NCBI RefSeq assembly: GCF_949628265.1
Contig: NC_088788.1
Span: 9,300,001-9,364,000, forward strand
Direction: 5' to 3'
Length of the DNA: 64,000 bases
From: Cloeon dipterum
Lineage: Eukaryota; Arthropoda; Insecta; Ephemeroptera; Baetidae
Made by a program: the position numbers and the translations under genes
Shown here: positions 35,642 through 47,062 of the stretch, in pieces
Numbering within the stretch: the first letter of the stretch is position 1
Layout of the letters: each line of letters starts with the position of its first letter
Notes under the pieces: generated by a model
Databases searched by the model: none
Seen by the model: the letters and a program-made list of their open reading frames with translations, nothing else
Told to the model about the DNA's origin: nothing

Positions 35642-35676
35642 CTTATCAATCGAAATCCTTTGATAATAACGATATC
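35642..35676 (-). promoter_or_regulatory. Cluster of GATA-factor motifs before the thyroglobulin-repeat gene
   Basis: Within 35 bp just upstream of the start codon lie CTTATCA (the inverse of TGATAAG), TGATAA and CGATAT. WGATAR sites in such density are typical of gut, fat-body or haemocyte genes controlled by GATA factors in insects. The sites may lie in the 5' UTR or core promoter, since the transcription start is unknown. Confidence 0.35.
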
Positions 35677-35682
35677 TTTTCT

Positions 35683-36859
35683 ACATATCGGGGCAGTGCG
35701 TCACAATTCGTAATTTCACATTTATTACGGCGTGATGCAGTTGATGCACGCAGACAAACTTTTGAAAAATAAATATTTTCCCTGCGGAGGACATGTTACA
35801 GCTTAATCGGCTTGTTATGTTAGCTTCCACTTCCCGGTTGTCTGTTTTAGATTTGTTGGATAATCAAATATTAAAGCCTGAAATACAATTTAACTTTGTT
35901 GCGACGAAAGTGATTGTAATTCAAATTTGTTTGAATTAAAATTAATTTAAATCTGCATCTAAAATCCTTAAATATAGAATAAAATACGATAATTAAATCA
36001 TTTAATTTCAATTTAGATTTTAGTTTACTATTTAAAATCTTTTAAAAGGAATAGATTAAGAAAATGTGCATCTGCGGATGAAACACCTTCATATTAGCTA
36101 TAAGTAGAGCATTCTTTTAACAGTTTTAATAAACACATCAATAGATTTTTAGTTACTAGCATAGTGAGACTTTGGTATACAAGCGACTAATATATTTTTG
36201 TAAATAAATATTATATATTTTGTTTCTATTGTGTGCTTGGGACAAATTTTCCTTTTTATTTTACTTTTCTCATCTACGGGTTATAAAAAATTCCCGATAA
36301 AATCACGCTATACAACGCCACAGCGTCGTTATCTTTGCAAGCACTACGTATGTACATAGTTCAAAATCGCGATTGTTGTTGATGAGTTATTTTTGTTGTT
36401 GTCAAAAAGAGAGATTTAAAAAAAGGAACACCTTCTTTTGTTTAAAATTTCTAAAATATAAAAATTTAAAGGTGTGTATTCGTGTGCTGTTAAGCAACAA
36501 ATTACCTCAACAATGCAACTATTTTATCTAGTCCAAATTTCTGTTTCTCACTATTAAAATATTTCTAAAAATGTATTGTAGCAGCGTTTTTTTTTTTAAT
36601 TTTTGCTTCACAATTCACAATAAGCGCAATTGTTTTCAGCAGCAAGAACTTTAGTATGTATGATTTTATAATCATTATACTATGTAATGGATCAGGCAAA
36701 ACATGAAACACATTTAATAAAGCACGATTTTCAAATAGTGAAAAGTATAATAGCAGCATAAAGAGGATACTTCAGCGGATATGACGTTAGAATTAATCTA
36801 AAGGTTGAAAAGTGTTAGAAATAAATAGGTCTAGACTTATTAGTTTCTAAGTGAGTCCC
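35683..36859. other. Intergenic, AT-rich
   Basis: Lies between the start of the thyroglobulin-repeat gene and the 3' end of the zinc finger-bHLH gene. No exon, RNA gene or repeat copy was recognised. Confidence 0.6.
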
Positions 36860-36865
36860 TTTATT
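36860..36865 (-). terminator. Poly(A) signal candidate of the zinc finger-bHLH gene
   Basis: TTTATT on the plus strand, read as AATAAA on the minus strand, about 235 bp beyond the stop codon at 37,101. Confidence 0.45.
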
Positions 36866-37100
36866 TTGGTTTTGAACAAAGCAAAATCAATGTCAGAGTA
36901 TATGGGCTGGTTTGGAACAGCCGAATCTGGAAGATCTTTTGTCATATATCGGTCAGTGAGGCTACGAGGTAAAAAATAATGTACAACTTCTGACCTGTTT
37001 AGCTTTTGCAAAATCAAACGAGTGATCAGCTTAAACATGAAAGATCGCCTCAATTGGTCTTAAACATAGGAATGCCATTAAAATTAAGTGTATATCAGTC

Positions 37101-40100
37101 TCAGTTGGCATCTGGCATTTTCTTGAGCTCTTCTTCTCTCTGCTCCAGCCGTTGTTTCTGCCGAGTCAGCAACAGTTTCATCTGAAAAATAAAACAAATG
37201 AGTTGAAATTGAAGAGATTTTAAGTTTGTCGTATTTGATTAATTGGCCGAGGAAATTTAAAAAAATATGCATCTCATTTGAAACTATAAATATGTAAATT
37301 TGACTAACTCATATTTATAATTAATTAAATTGATCGATAAGGAAAAACTGAAATTTTATTCCATTAGTAGCTTAAGTGTGAACCAGGCATGTAACCAGCT
37401 CAGAAAAAATTAAATTAACTTGTACGTCAATTCTTTATGTTAGCAAAATATTCCAAGAGATTTACTAAGATCCCCACATTACATTGCATATAAATTGAAA
37501 ATCAATTTTAGAGCCAAAGGCTTCACAAAATAATCACATTTATTTCCAATTTCATTGTTTTTTATATTTTGCCTTATTCCTAGTCTACTTTTGTGATAAA
37601 TTAGTAAAATAAGACAAAATTAAGATTTTCCAGCTGCTCGATTATGCAAAAAAAAAATAAATGAGAAATTGGCAATCCATGTTCAAAAATTTTTTACTCA
37701 CTTTGTGGTAGGTATGAGACTGTTCCTCAAGCCGTTTGATTTGGTTGACCGCCTCACCCAGGATCTCCATTTTGGTGCAGTTCTTCCGTCTTTCCTCCGT
37801 ATGGAGCCTAGGCAGCAGCTTCATGATACGTTTGAACTCACTTACAAGGTTGTCCCTTCGAGTCTTCTCCAGCTCGCCCTTTTGCCTGCGCCGCTTAATC
37901 TCTTCAATTGACAGACCTTCGGTCTCGACAGGCGGAGGCGGAGTGCGTTTGCGACGTTTGCAGGGGCGTCCAAGCACACCACCTCGCCTCGTTCTCATGC
38001 TGTGCACCTTCGGGTCCATCTTCGTGTGATCCATTCTCGTTGGACGCAAAACCTGATGATTAAAATTTGATTATTTGAAAATCTAAGGGCGAAATGAATA
38101 TTATTTCATTTTTTTGCTACAAATTGAAAATTGGCATGGGTTAAATTAGCACATTTTAAAACTAAACTGAAAATACAGAGGATTTTGCTTGTTACAAAGA
38201 AAATAATAAGAAAGAATTAAAACTGGGCGAATGTTTAGTAAATACGATTTTAGCAATTCAACAATTTACTGCGCAAAAACTAGTGGTGCATTTTTGCACA
38301 TTACAAAATTGGGCAACAATGAATTCGCACAAAATTGTTTTTTATGAATTACAAAATTGGCAGACTCAAAGCGGAAACCATATATTCTAAGACATCTCGG
38401 ATCGATTTCTGGTGGAAAATTGTGGTTAAATGGCTCACCTGTTTGCGTTTGCCACGGCAATGGCGCAGGTGAGGCTCCATCTCGCCCTCAACCACGACAG
38501 CAGAACAGTATTTGCACCTCTGGGCGCCGTGGTCACTCATTCGGTGGAATTCAAACTCGGCCTCGTCAGTGAACTGCTCGTCACACAAGTTGCACGAAAA
38601 GGATTGCTGGGAAGTAAGATATTTTTATTTGATTTGTAGAATAAAAGCTTGAAGTTGCGGTATTGGTCAACTCTCTGAGGCTAGAGTTGCAACTTAAAAA
38701 GCAAAATGAAGCCGTAAAGGATCATAAGTCGCTTAATTAAGCTTATTGGAGGCTTTTTAAAATCAACTCCACTTGAAGAAAGAAGAAAGTGTGCACTTAT
38801 TATGTGGGAGGAAAATCTCGATTTTAATTAAATTAATCATTTGTAGAGCTATAAATTTGAATTTTTACAAAAATTCCTGTCTTATTGTCCTGAAATCAAG
38901 ATGTGTGTCACAAGGTAAGGTTCCAAATTTATGAAATTAAAAAAAAAATAATTGAGTGCCCTAATTAAAACTGTAGCAAACAAAAATAATGAAATATTTT
39001 ACTCCTTGTCTTTTTTGTAATAATTCATTGGTTTCACTTGTACATTAGTTAAAAATCGAAACAAAATCTGAATTGGCTACTTTCATCAAGAAACAAACAA
39101 GGAGATTACGCATCCTGCATCTATTATGTAATATCCATGTCAGGAATATAAAAGTGAATTAGTTTAAACTGTATACAAAATATAATTTTCTCTAATTAAA
39201 ATTTACTCAAATGGATATGAAAATTGTCTGAATATTTTTTTACTAAAACGAAGAAAATCTTGGTTTTATTTAAATAAAAATGTCTGACAATAATTAAAAA
39301 CTATTATGACTTAAACACAAAATAAAATTAATGAGCAAAACTATTCAATTAAATATTAAACAGCGAGTGATATTTTCTAGTTTGAAGCAAAAATATATGC
39401 GCTATTTCTGATATTTAGCAAATTTAGACCGTTTTGTTAGTTATAGACCTTTTTAGAAATTGTTTTTGATGGCTTTAAGTTTAGGGTTCGCCAAAACACG
39501 CATTTTTCCAGAAAAACACACTGCATTTTGCACCAACTGTTTTTTTGTTTATCTGCAATTCTCTCAAAAACATAAATCTTTTCTCGAAAATTGATTATTC
39601 TCAAGATGGATGACCAAAAATAGGGATTTTTACAAAATTGGTATGAAAGCCACTTGTTTCATCACATGACCAAAACTTTTAACGCTCATCGTAATTTTCC
39701 AAAATATCTTATATTTTTGGCTCAAAATGCGACCTATTCAAGGTTAAATTCAGAATAAACAAAACTATAGTGTTGTGAGGCCTTGCCGCAACTACAAGTA
39801 AAATAGCAATGTTGGGATGATTCCCGTAATTGTCATAGGTGGCAGTGTAAAGGTGAAGCTCGCCTTTACTGCACCTTATCCCTACTGCATTATTAGACTC
39901 GCATGGAAGCAGTCACATATCTTAATGTGGTATCATCTCCAACCTGGATTGGAGACAGTGTGAGATCAATCCAAATATGAATTTGTTATTGATGGAACCC
40001 GAAATGGGTTAATGGTGCTAATTGATTTGACGTTTGATAATGTGTTGTCCAATTGTTGATTTGTTATTATTTGATATATTGACTGTGATTTTTGTTTTTC

Positions 40101-41027
40101 AATAATTATAGTTCTGTTCATGAATACTACAATTCTACGATAATTGCCACAAGTCCCAAATAAATAAGATGAAGGATTGAGCCCTTGTTTAATTTGAGGC
40201 TCGAATCCCACCTGATTTTTTCGCAAAAAAAACTTACATTTTAGTGCATTGCAAAATTGGCGTACCCTGTTTAAGTTAAGGAAGCTCAGAAAAAAATGTC
40301 AACAGTCTGAATTTCCCATTACAGCCCTGGTTTTTTAATACCTCGTGTTGCTGGACATGTCTCTCATATTCATCATCAGTTTCCAGCGTGATTCTGCATC
40401 GGAGGCAAGATCTGGGGTGGACGATGCTAACGTGTCTTGCGACATCATCTCTCTGGCAGTTGAAATTTGAGCAGAAAGGGCAATCAATTTTATCATCATC
40501 AGAAAGTTCGACATCCACTTCGTCGTCCCCGTCGTCCTATAGTTGTTCAAAAATAACATTCTTTCAATCCTTTTGCGAATAATAATCTATTTGTGAAATA
40601 AATTACGATGCCTCAGCAAGTTCACAAATTTCGTTTCACGATCACGAGTTTGGAACTTGGGAAAATTCCAGACCCACGTGCAAACGCAAACGAAGAGCGG
40701 CATGTTTTGATCGTTGGTGAAAGTAGAGTTGTACCTCATCCCACGAGTCTTCATCGTCGCCATCTGATTTCTCCGGCGGATGTTCGTCGTCGTCATCATC
40801 TCCGAAACTAGTGCCGTCGCCGACGTAGCTGTTGCCCTCGAAGGCCGCACCTGCCGCAGACAAAATTGTAAGAATTCAAAACCAACGGCGATGCGCGTCA
40901 TAACGCCACCGCCGCGAGAGGGCTGCGTGATGCAATGGAGACTGGTGAAAGAGCGCACACACACACACACGTGACAACAAACAAGCTTCCAGCGCCGCTG
41001 ACACTTACTCATGTAGACTTTTGCCAT
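37101..41027 (-). CDS. Zinc finger-bHLH chimeric nuclear protein (6 exons, 309 aa)
   Basis: Exons in reading order: 41027-41009, 40850-40735, 40536-40342, 38606-38439, 38052-37702 and 37181-37101. Junctions are GT-AG and phases match. Order of parts: a very acidic N-terminus (about 22-62); C2H2 fingers at C64/C67/H80/H85, C89/C92/H105/H109 and C115/C118/H131/H136, and a degenerate one at C141/C144/H156/C160; a basic nuclear-localisation stretch GRPCKRRKR (194-202); then a bHLH domain (about 218-276). Its basic region KGELEKTRRDNLVSEF aligns with the Max type, keeping Glu228 and Arg231/Arg232 but with Lys where class B proteins have His5. Helix 2 is KMEILGEAVNQIKRLEEQ, and the last exon adds a short coiled coil (QRLEQREEELKK). 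It probably binds E-box-like DNA. I do not know a named family with this order. Exon 4 to exon 5 is a clean phase-0 junction, but transcript proof is lacking. Confidence 0.85.
39842..39955 (+). other. Two short hairpins in the large intron of the zinc finger-bHLH gene
   Basis: GCAGTGTAAAGGTG is followed by its near inverse CGCCTTTACTGC (39842-39872), a stem of about 12 pairs with a two-base bulge. At 39936-39955 TCTCCAA and TTGGAGA form a perfect 7-bp stem around a 6-base loop. The surrounding 39,800-40,230 is less AT-rich than the rest of the intron. It may be a structured RNA or a decayed repeat. Confidence 0.35.
40954..40970. repeat. (CA)n microsatellite in an intron
   Basis: CA tract within the 158-bp first intron of the zinc finger-bHLH gene. 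Confidence 0.85.
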
Positions 41028-41454
41028 AATTTCGCCAACTCTTTTAGGCCGGTAATTTGTAGAATTATTTCAGATGGAATTTAAGGTGTCTAAACTTAAA
41101 CTAGTCCTTTTTAAGGACGATGTACAACAGCAACAAAGAGCGGAGCGTGGAGCCAAGCACGTGGAAGATGGGTTATGGTTTGAAGAAGGGGGAGGGGACT
41201 GATTAAAACCGGTTGTTGATATGCCAGTTTTTTATATTGTACCGGTTTCATTCAGGTCATACCGATAATTAATTCTTTGGAAGGTTGAAGGTATCATTCC
41301 CCTCCGGAAGCAGGGATGGAATGGTAAAAGGGCAAGGATTACTGTTTTATATAAATTCAGTAACATGCAGGAGTGCCTAAAGAGATAAATCAGAGGCACA
41401 AATTTTATAAAAGTCTTTTGAAAAATCTTGCAAACAGGTATACAGAGTATCTTA
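41028..41454. other. Upstream region of the zinc finger-bHLH gene
   Basis: Non-coding. It contains ACCGGT/CCGGTT motifs (about 41,210-41,245) that recur near 42,287-42,320, but no clear promoter elements or exons. Confidence 0.5.
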
Positions 41455-42135
41455 AGTAGAGCTCTGCACAGGTGGATTTTTTTCACACCCACGGAATTCT
41501 AAATTTGAACTCGCACCCTGCTCTACCCGGTTTTTAAACAGCAAACTTCATACTTTAAATTTTGAAATCCACCAGTTGCATTAAGCCCTTAGTGTTCGAA
41601 GCCGCAAACAGATGGCGCCACCGCATGCTTTGGTACAAGATTTAATTTTAATTAACTTCTGCTGCAATTCTAGACTCAATCCTGCTACTATGCATTCTTC
41701 ACTTAATTTATTTTCTTTTGACGTGCTGAAAACCAAAATGAGTCCAGCCATTCACCGTAGAAACGTCGGAAAATGTTTTATATTAATAAATGTTTTACAC
41801 GATTCTACGCCGATTGGCTTAACCGATATAGGTTTTCAGAACGTCAAACGAATAAACATTATGTGAAGAATGCACAGGGGCAGGATTGATTCTGAAATTG
41901 CAGAGCAAAAGTGCCTTAAAATCGAAAATATATGGTGGCGCCATCTGTTGGCGGCTTCACAAAATATTTCGTGGTTTTTAGTGTATAAAACCGCACCCGC
42001 ATATATTATATTAAACCCGCAACCGCACCCACCATCAGAAATAACAAAAAACTCAACAAACTAAACCAACCAACCCCGCGGTGCGGTTAACCGCGGGTTT
42101 AGACCCGCACTTTTACACCCGTGCAGGGCTCTACT
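41455..42135. mobile_element. TIR element of about 681 bp with a foldback element nested inside
   Basis: The left end AGTAGAGCTCTGCACAGGTG and the right end CACCCGTGCAGGGCTCTACT are inverted repeats matching at 18 of 20 positions. Near the right end the interior is rich in CCGCACCCGC-type sequence, including the palindromic stretch GCGGTTAACCGC. A foldback copy (41572 to about 41,965) occupies most of the middle. I could not find a convincing target duplication, so the superfamily is open. Confidence 0.6.
41572..41965. mobile_element. Foldback element copy nested in a larger TIR element
   Basis: The left arm begins CCAGTTGCATTAAGCCC and includes AACAGATGGCGCCACC. The inner arms carry TTGACGTGCTGAAAACC and, diverged, GTTTTCAGAACGTCAAA. 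The right arm keeps GGTGGCGCCATCTGTTGGC, but its outermost part is lost or unrecognisable. Confidence 0.75.
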
Positions 42136-42510
42136 TCGCATCTCCTACCTTTACTTTCCTTACAATACACGCAGCAAACAACCAGCGAACAAGCGATGCT
42201 CATCCCCACCCCTTCCCCTCTTTTGGTGGCTCTTGCGGTGCTTCGCATCTACTACCTTTACTCTCCTTACAAGTATGGAACCAATTAACCGGTATAAAAA
42301 CCAGTTTGGCTCAAGCAGCCGGTACATTTTGCAGCTAGTTTATATAAGCACCGCGAGATTTGAAATGATCTGCAGTATCTGTTTGGCTGCTGCATGTGGT
42401 AGGATAGAGTGAACGATAAGAAACGACCTGAAAAACAAATGAGGAAAACTATCCTTGAATAGATTTTATTATTTTTTTATTTTTCAACAAATATATATCT
42501 ACAATAAAGG
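42136..42510. other. Intergenic, downstream of Rpp30
   Basis: Non-coding. CATCTCCTACCTTTACT near 42,139 recurs as CATCTACTACCTTTACT at about 42,246, a short direct repeat roughly 107 bp apart. No exon is seen. Confidence 0.5.
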
Positions 42511-42516
42511 TTTATT
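42511..42516 (-). terminator. Rpp30 poly(A) signal
   Basis: TTTATT on the plus strand, giving AATAAA on the minus strand, about 100 bp beyond the Rpp30 stop codon. Confidence 0.55.
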
Positions 42517-42615
42517 AAAGATTTTCAAATGTTTTTTTATATTAAGCACGACGATAGTTTTACATTTTCTGCTTATACAATTAAATTAAGATTAAAAGGT
42601 AAGTCTTTTGAGATG

Positions 42616-45600
42616 TCAGTTTATGACAGTCACTTCACTGGCATTGTCATCATCTGCTTTTCTCTTCTTTGTGGGTGGAACTCCATTTTCTTCAGCGAGT
42701 TTGTCCTCCACAGGTCTGCTGAGGCGGCCAAAAACCATCCCCTTGCCGATTTTTCGTGCCTCTGTAACAAATCGATATTTTCTTTAACACCAAAAGAAAC
42801 TGAATAAGAGGAAAATTGATATTTTTAAGCTTCTATTTCTATAGGTTAAAAACCCACGTGTATATAAATAAATTATATTTCTGACGAGTAAATGAAAAAT
42901 ATATCAGGGTGCACGTGGTGGATACCATTTTTCTTGTTTTATTTTTTATCTTTAAACCAGTTATCATAATTATTGAATGCGTGTAGCTTGTCATGTGTTA
43001 AATTGATCCTCAAATTTGGTTCAAATTTTACACTATCTTGCGAAGAGTAAAATTTGAGTTTTAAAAACTTTAATCAATTTAATTTTCATTTTATTAGAAA
43101 TATTTAACTACAAGTAACAAAAAGTTATGAAATGTATATAAACTGATTCAATGCAAGAGGCGACGCTCTGCGCGGAAATGAGTTTAAAATGGCCACGTGG
43201 TAAAATTTTACATCTTAGTCGCGGTAAAATTGCGCATTGTTCAATTTCCAAGACTGGAATTCGATTTTTTTTCCTGTAATGAGTTAATCCAGACGTTTGT
43301 AACAAGTTTAGTGCTGGTTTAAAAATCTCTGCAGCTAATAATGTGGCTAAAAATTTTGTTTCATAGGCAAAAAGTGCTGCTGATGAGATTAAGGTAATCA
43401 GCTGCTGTACGTGCTATTTTGTTTTTCCTTTCACAATTTCTTTATTTGCTAACCAACGTGTCTTATTTTCTTGCAGAACATTACCTTTTAACGATTCTAA
43501 ATTAAAGTATCTTCATTCTTTTTTTCTGTTGATATGAGTAATTTTCTTTTTTAAATTAATCCATGAGAAAGGATGATAAAACAAAATGAAGCTTACGCGC
43601 ATTGAGAAGGACCGTCCTAGCAGCTTGCTTCATGCAGTTCTTGGCCGACTCCTCCGACAGCCCAAGCAGCATCGAAAAGTTTGCGACGTCATATGGCGAC
43701 CTGAGGAAGGTGGAAGCCGCAGCGCCTGAGGAGAGCACTAGGTTGCACTTGCCACGGCCGACGGCGTGCAGCGCGTGTGCCAGGGTGATGGCGTTGCGTC
43801 TGGTGGCTGAGGACGCGATCAGCGGCGAGTACTGCGCCTCAAAGTAGATGCCCCGCTCGCCAGCCTGACGCACCACCTTCCGCGCCGCTTTCAGTGGCGC
43901 GCAGTCGCTCGCGTCGAAACTCACCATGTCCACTTCCATCACAGAACACGCGTGCTGCGATAGTAACAGAATGTTTTTTAAACTTCATGCTTCAAAAACG
44001 AAGCAAACAGGGTTGTCGTAAATCGTAAATATTCACTTAATAACAATTTCTTGCAGTTTTCAACTAATATGTATCGATAATGAATTTGAAAGTATTTATT
44101 TTTAATTTAGGGGAGGTTTTGGTGTGAAGTGGGGCGACAGTTAAGCAAAGCATGTTTCATAATGAAAGAATGTTAAAATATAGACGATCCCCGAAATTCG
44201 CAAAAAAAAATTGATTAGACATTGTGCAAACAATCAATTATTTCCTCTTATTCATCAGTTGCGAATGCTCTAGTGTTTGAAGCTACCAATGGATGGCGCT
44301 AGGGGTTACTTTAGATTTTAATGCACTGCGATATCCGCTGCGATTTAAGACTCAGTCCTGCTACTGTGCATTCTGAACTTAAAATTATTTCTTTTGATGG
44401 TCTAAAACCGAAAATCAGTCAAGCCAATCGACGCAGAATCGTAAAAAGCATAGCATTAGAAATACAAAAATCTTTGCTGAAAATTGAAAGTAACAGCTGG
44501 CGCCATCTACACCAAGGGCTTTCGCAACTGGAGAATTGGATAACAAAATTTCCAGGTGAATAGTTGAGGGATTTATTTCCCCATTTTGAAAGCGAGTTTT
44601 TCCCTTTTGGCTCAGTTCAGCGTGATTTAATGTTTGTATTTTGATCGTTTTTGCAGACATCTGCTAGCATAGTATGCTATTTCTTGCTGTAATATTTATA
44701 CGAGTTCTTTAAATTGTAAGACTTTGGCAAGAATAAACAACATTAAAAAATTACACTACACCATAGTCTATTTATTCTGTCAGTATATTCGTTTCAGTGT
44801 AAAATAATAATTATTTTATAGTAGTAAAATCATAAATAAAACGTTTGATGTAAGTTTTATTTGGCTATTATATTTCTCTAGCTGATCTGAAATCTTAAGA
44901 ATTTTCCTATTTTTTACTATACCAAATGTTTACCCTAGCTTTAAACATAATGTTAAAAAGTAAAGTCTTTAAAAAATAAATAAATATTGAATAAATATTT
45001 AAATTATTTTTGAAAAAAGAAACATACAGAAAAATTTAAGTACACATTAACATGTTAATATAAATTGGTTAACAAATAGTAATCAATTTATACCACATAC
45101 TACCAATCTTTCAAATCAGTAAATTTGTCGTTAACAATAAAAAAAGTACATCGATTTCGTCAAATGGTGTCCGCGATGGACTTCATAATATATGATATTT
45201 GAGCAATTACCAGGTTTAATCCGACAAGGATTTCTCCGATCGACCAAAAAGTTTCATGGCGTCATAGTTTTTATCGGGGTAAAACACTCAATATCAATTA
45301 TTTGTCAGTAAGTCATGATAAGAGATTTTCTTTATCTGAGTTCTCAGAAAGGAGATTTAATTTTACTAGCCTTAGTTCAGAAGGAAGAACACCCTGTTCA
45401 ACAGCGCTAAAACGTATCCTCTAGCACCCCATTTCAAAAGAAAAGTCTGGGTGTCTGATCAGACTATTCGTTCATGAACTCTCGTGTTACGAAAAGCATA
45501 AATTTACTCTTTAAAATAAACTTTTCATTACATGCACGAGAATTTTTATGAGGGATGAAGGAGTGACTGGTTTGACAAAATTATTATTTATTTGTCGCTC

Positions 45601-46510
45601 ATCACCTCCTTTTTGTCCAGTAATGAGAAGCTGGACGTTTTCGACGACCTCTGATTCAGAATTTTGGAGATAAATGCTACTGATGAGTCCTGTACAGTGC
45701 ATGCTATTTAATTCGCCCTCTCGGAATTCTCACTTAAATCTTTCCACACAGGGTAATTTTAATTTTCATGCTTTTCCAATAATTGACGCAAACTATTTTG
45801 TTTGCAATTTAAATAACGGTTTCCAGAGCTCAGGTTAATATTTTTACTGACTCTCTCTGAGCTCATACCGCTCTGGGAAAATCAATAATCCACCATTGAC
45901 AAGGTGTGACTCGTTATAAAAGTAACAATAAACTTAGCTTCAAATCTTACCTGAAATGCTTGAGGGTTAAGAGGCTGCACAGCAAGAATGTCATATTCCA
46001 TCGCATTGGAGTTTTGGGACTGAAATGTTCAATTTATAAATATAATTTCCAAAATTAGCGTGAAATGTAGAAGATATACCACTCTATAAGCTTGCAGGTT
46101 GTCCGAAATTTGCACAGTCAGTCTTTGTAGAATCTTCAGTTTTCCTTCAAACTCCTAAAATAAATGCAATGATCCAATTAATTTCAATTTTTCTCTCAGG
46201 CTTCTAGTACAATCACAATGACACAAATTGAAAATGGATCCCAATTTTCACCTTTTGCAGAGCAGTGAGATCCATGGGTGGAGGAATGATGGCGGCCCTT
46301 TTCCCCTTTTTTGCAAAAACATCAACATCGACCTCCGTGCTAACAGCCACCAGAGAGTAACCAACTGAAAAAATGCAAATAATAATCTTTTAAGATACTT
46401 GAAAACAGTCGGCGGCCGCTTCTCTTACCATTTTTAGCGGCCAAGCACAGGTTTCGGACGTCCGCCTTGTTCGGCGGGCGCAAATTCAGGTCGCAAAAGC
46501 CCACAGACAT
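42616..46510 (-). CDS. Rpp30: Ribonuclease P/MRP protein subunit p30 (6 exons, 280 aa)
   Basis: Nuclear protein subunit of RNase P, which removes tRNA 5' leaders, and of RNase MRP. Exons in reading order: 46510-46429, 46364-46252, 46154-46080, 46019-45951, 43954-43597 and 42761-42616, all in phase. It starts MSVGFCDLNLRP, like the FADLDLR start of human RPP30. Other family segments are GYSLVAVS, the GIYFEAQYSPLI strand, NAITLAHALHAVGRGKCNLVLSSGA and RSPYDVANFSMLLGLSEESAK. The last matches human RGPYDVANLGLLFGLSESDAK closely. The C-terminus ends with a PTKKRK nuclear signal. Length is near the human 268 aa. Intron 4 (about 2 kb) contains a foldback copy. The gene is head to head with the DHX36-type helicase. 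Confidence 0.95.
44255..44531. mobile_element. Shortened foldback element in an Rpp30 intron
   Basis: Starts TCAGTTGCGAATGC and ends TTCGCAACTGG, inverse ends of the foldback family. It keeps GATTTAAGACTCAGTCCTGC and GGCGCCATCT. The inner parts are truncated, giving about 277 bp against about 420 bp in the best copy. Sequence beyond the right end also resembles the flank of the copy at 13,815, so the true family ends may lie a little farther out. Confidence 0.7.
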
Positions 46511-46945
46511 GTTTTGTTCAGATTTTGCAGAGGTAGAATAACTATTTTACAATATAAACCATGGAATTCAGGGCGCACTAACCGGCAGAACGCATTCAAG
46601 TCTGAAAACAACGTGCTCGTGATGATTGTTTACATTTTTAAAACTGCTGGCACGGCATAATACCGGTACAGTTGTGAGGAAAACTTAAAAAAAAATTAAA
46701 ATTGTCTACATGTATTATATTATGTTCAAATCTTGATACCCTGCAATGTCTTATATAGATAAAATATCCAGATTTTGATAACGTGTTATGAACATATTAA
46801 AAATTGGAATTCGATTTTTTACTGATAATGGATTCTGAAACTACCGGTTTATTGGTTTCGGTTTCTCTGGAAGGCGTGGTGCAGTGTTTTGCATTCAACA
46901 GCTGATTCCAAAAACACAGCGGGACTGGGGGACTGACCTGATCGA
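46511..46945. promoter_or_regulatory. Presumed divergent promoter of Rpp30 and Dhx36
   Basis: Short region between the start codon of Rpp30 (minus strand) and the first likely exon of the helicase (plus strand). No TATA box is placed consistently for either gene, as expected for housekeeping promoters. The call rests on gene arrangement, not on motifs. Confidence 0.5.
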
Positions 46946-47062
46946 ATGAGACTGTCGAACAAGTTAAAAGAATTTTCCAAAGGAATCATAATATTTTGTC
47001 GTGAAGTGTCAGACATCTCCTTCACAAACAGTGCTGAAATTCGGAACTTTGACACCAAAACA

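Noticed and set aside
36847-37053. 68-codon minus-strand frame downstream of the zinc finger-bHLH gene
   Set aside because: Lies between that gene's stop codon and its poly(A) signal. Best explained as 3' UTR.
40198-40208. GGCTCGAATCC, close to a tRNA B box
   Set aside because: No A box or foldable cloverleaf at the right distance upstream. At most a decayed SINE fragment.
45511-45702. 63-codon minus-strand frame in Rpp30 intron 4
   Set aside because: Looks mildly protein-like, but Rpp30 homology runs directly from the exon at 45951 to the exon at 43954 with no insert. No acceptor/donor pair fits.
46828-46846. ATG with a possible GTTTAT donor as the first Dhx36 exon
   Set aside because: The phase would fit, but the donor is a poor match. 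The A|TG junction model gives a better N-terminus.
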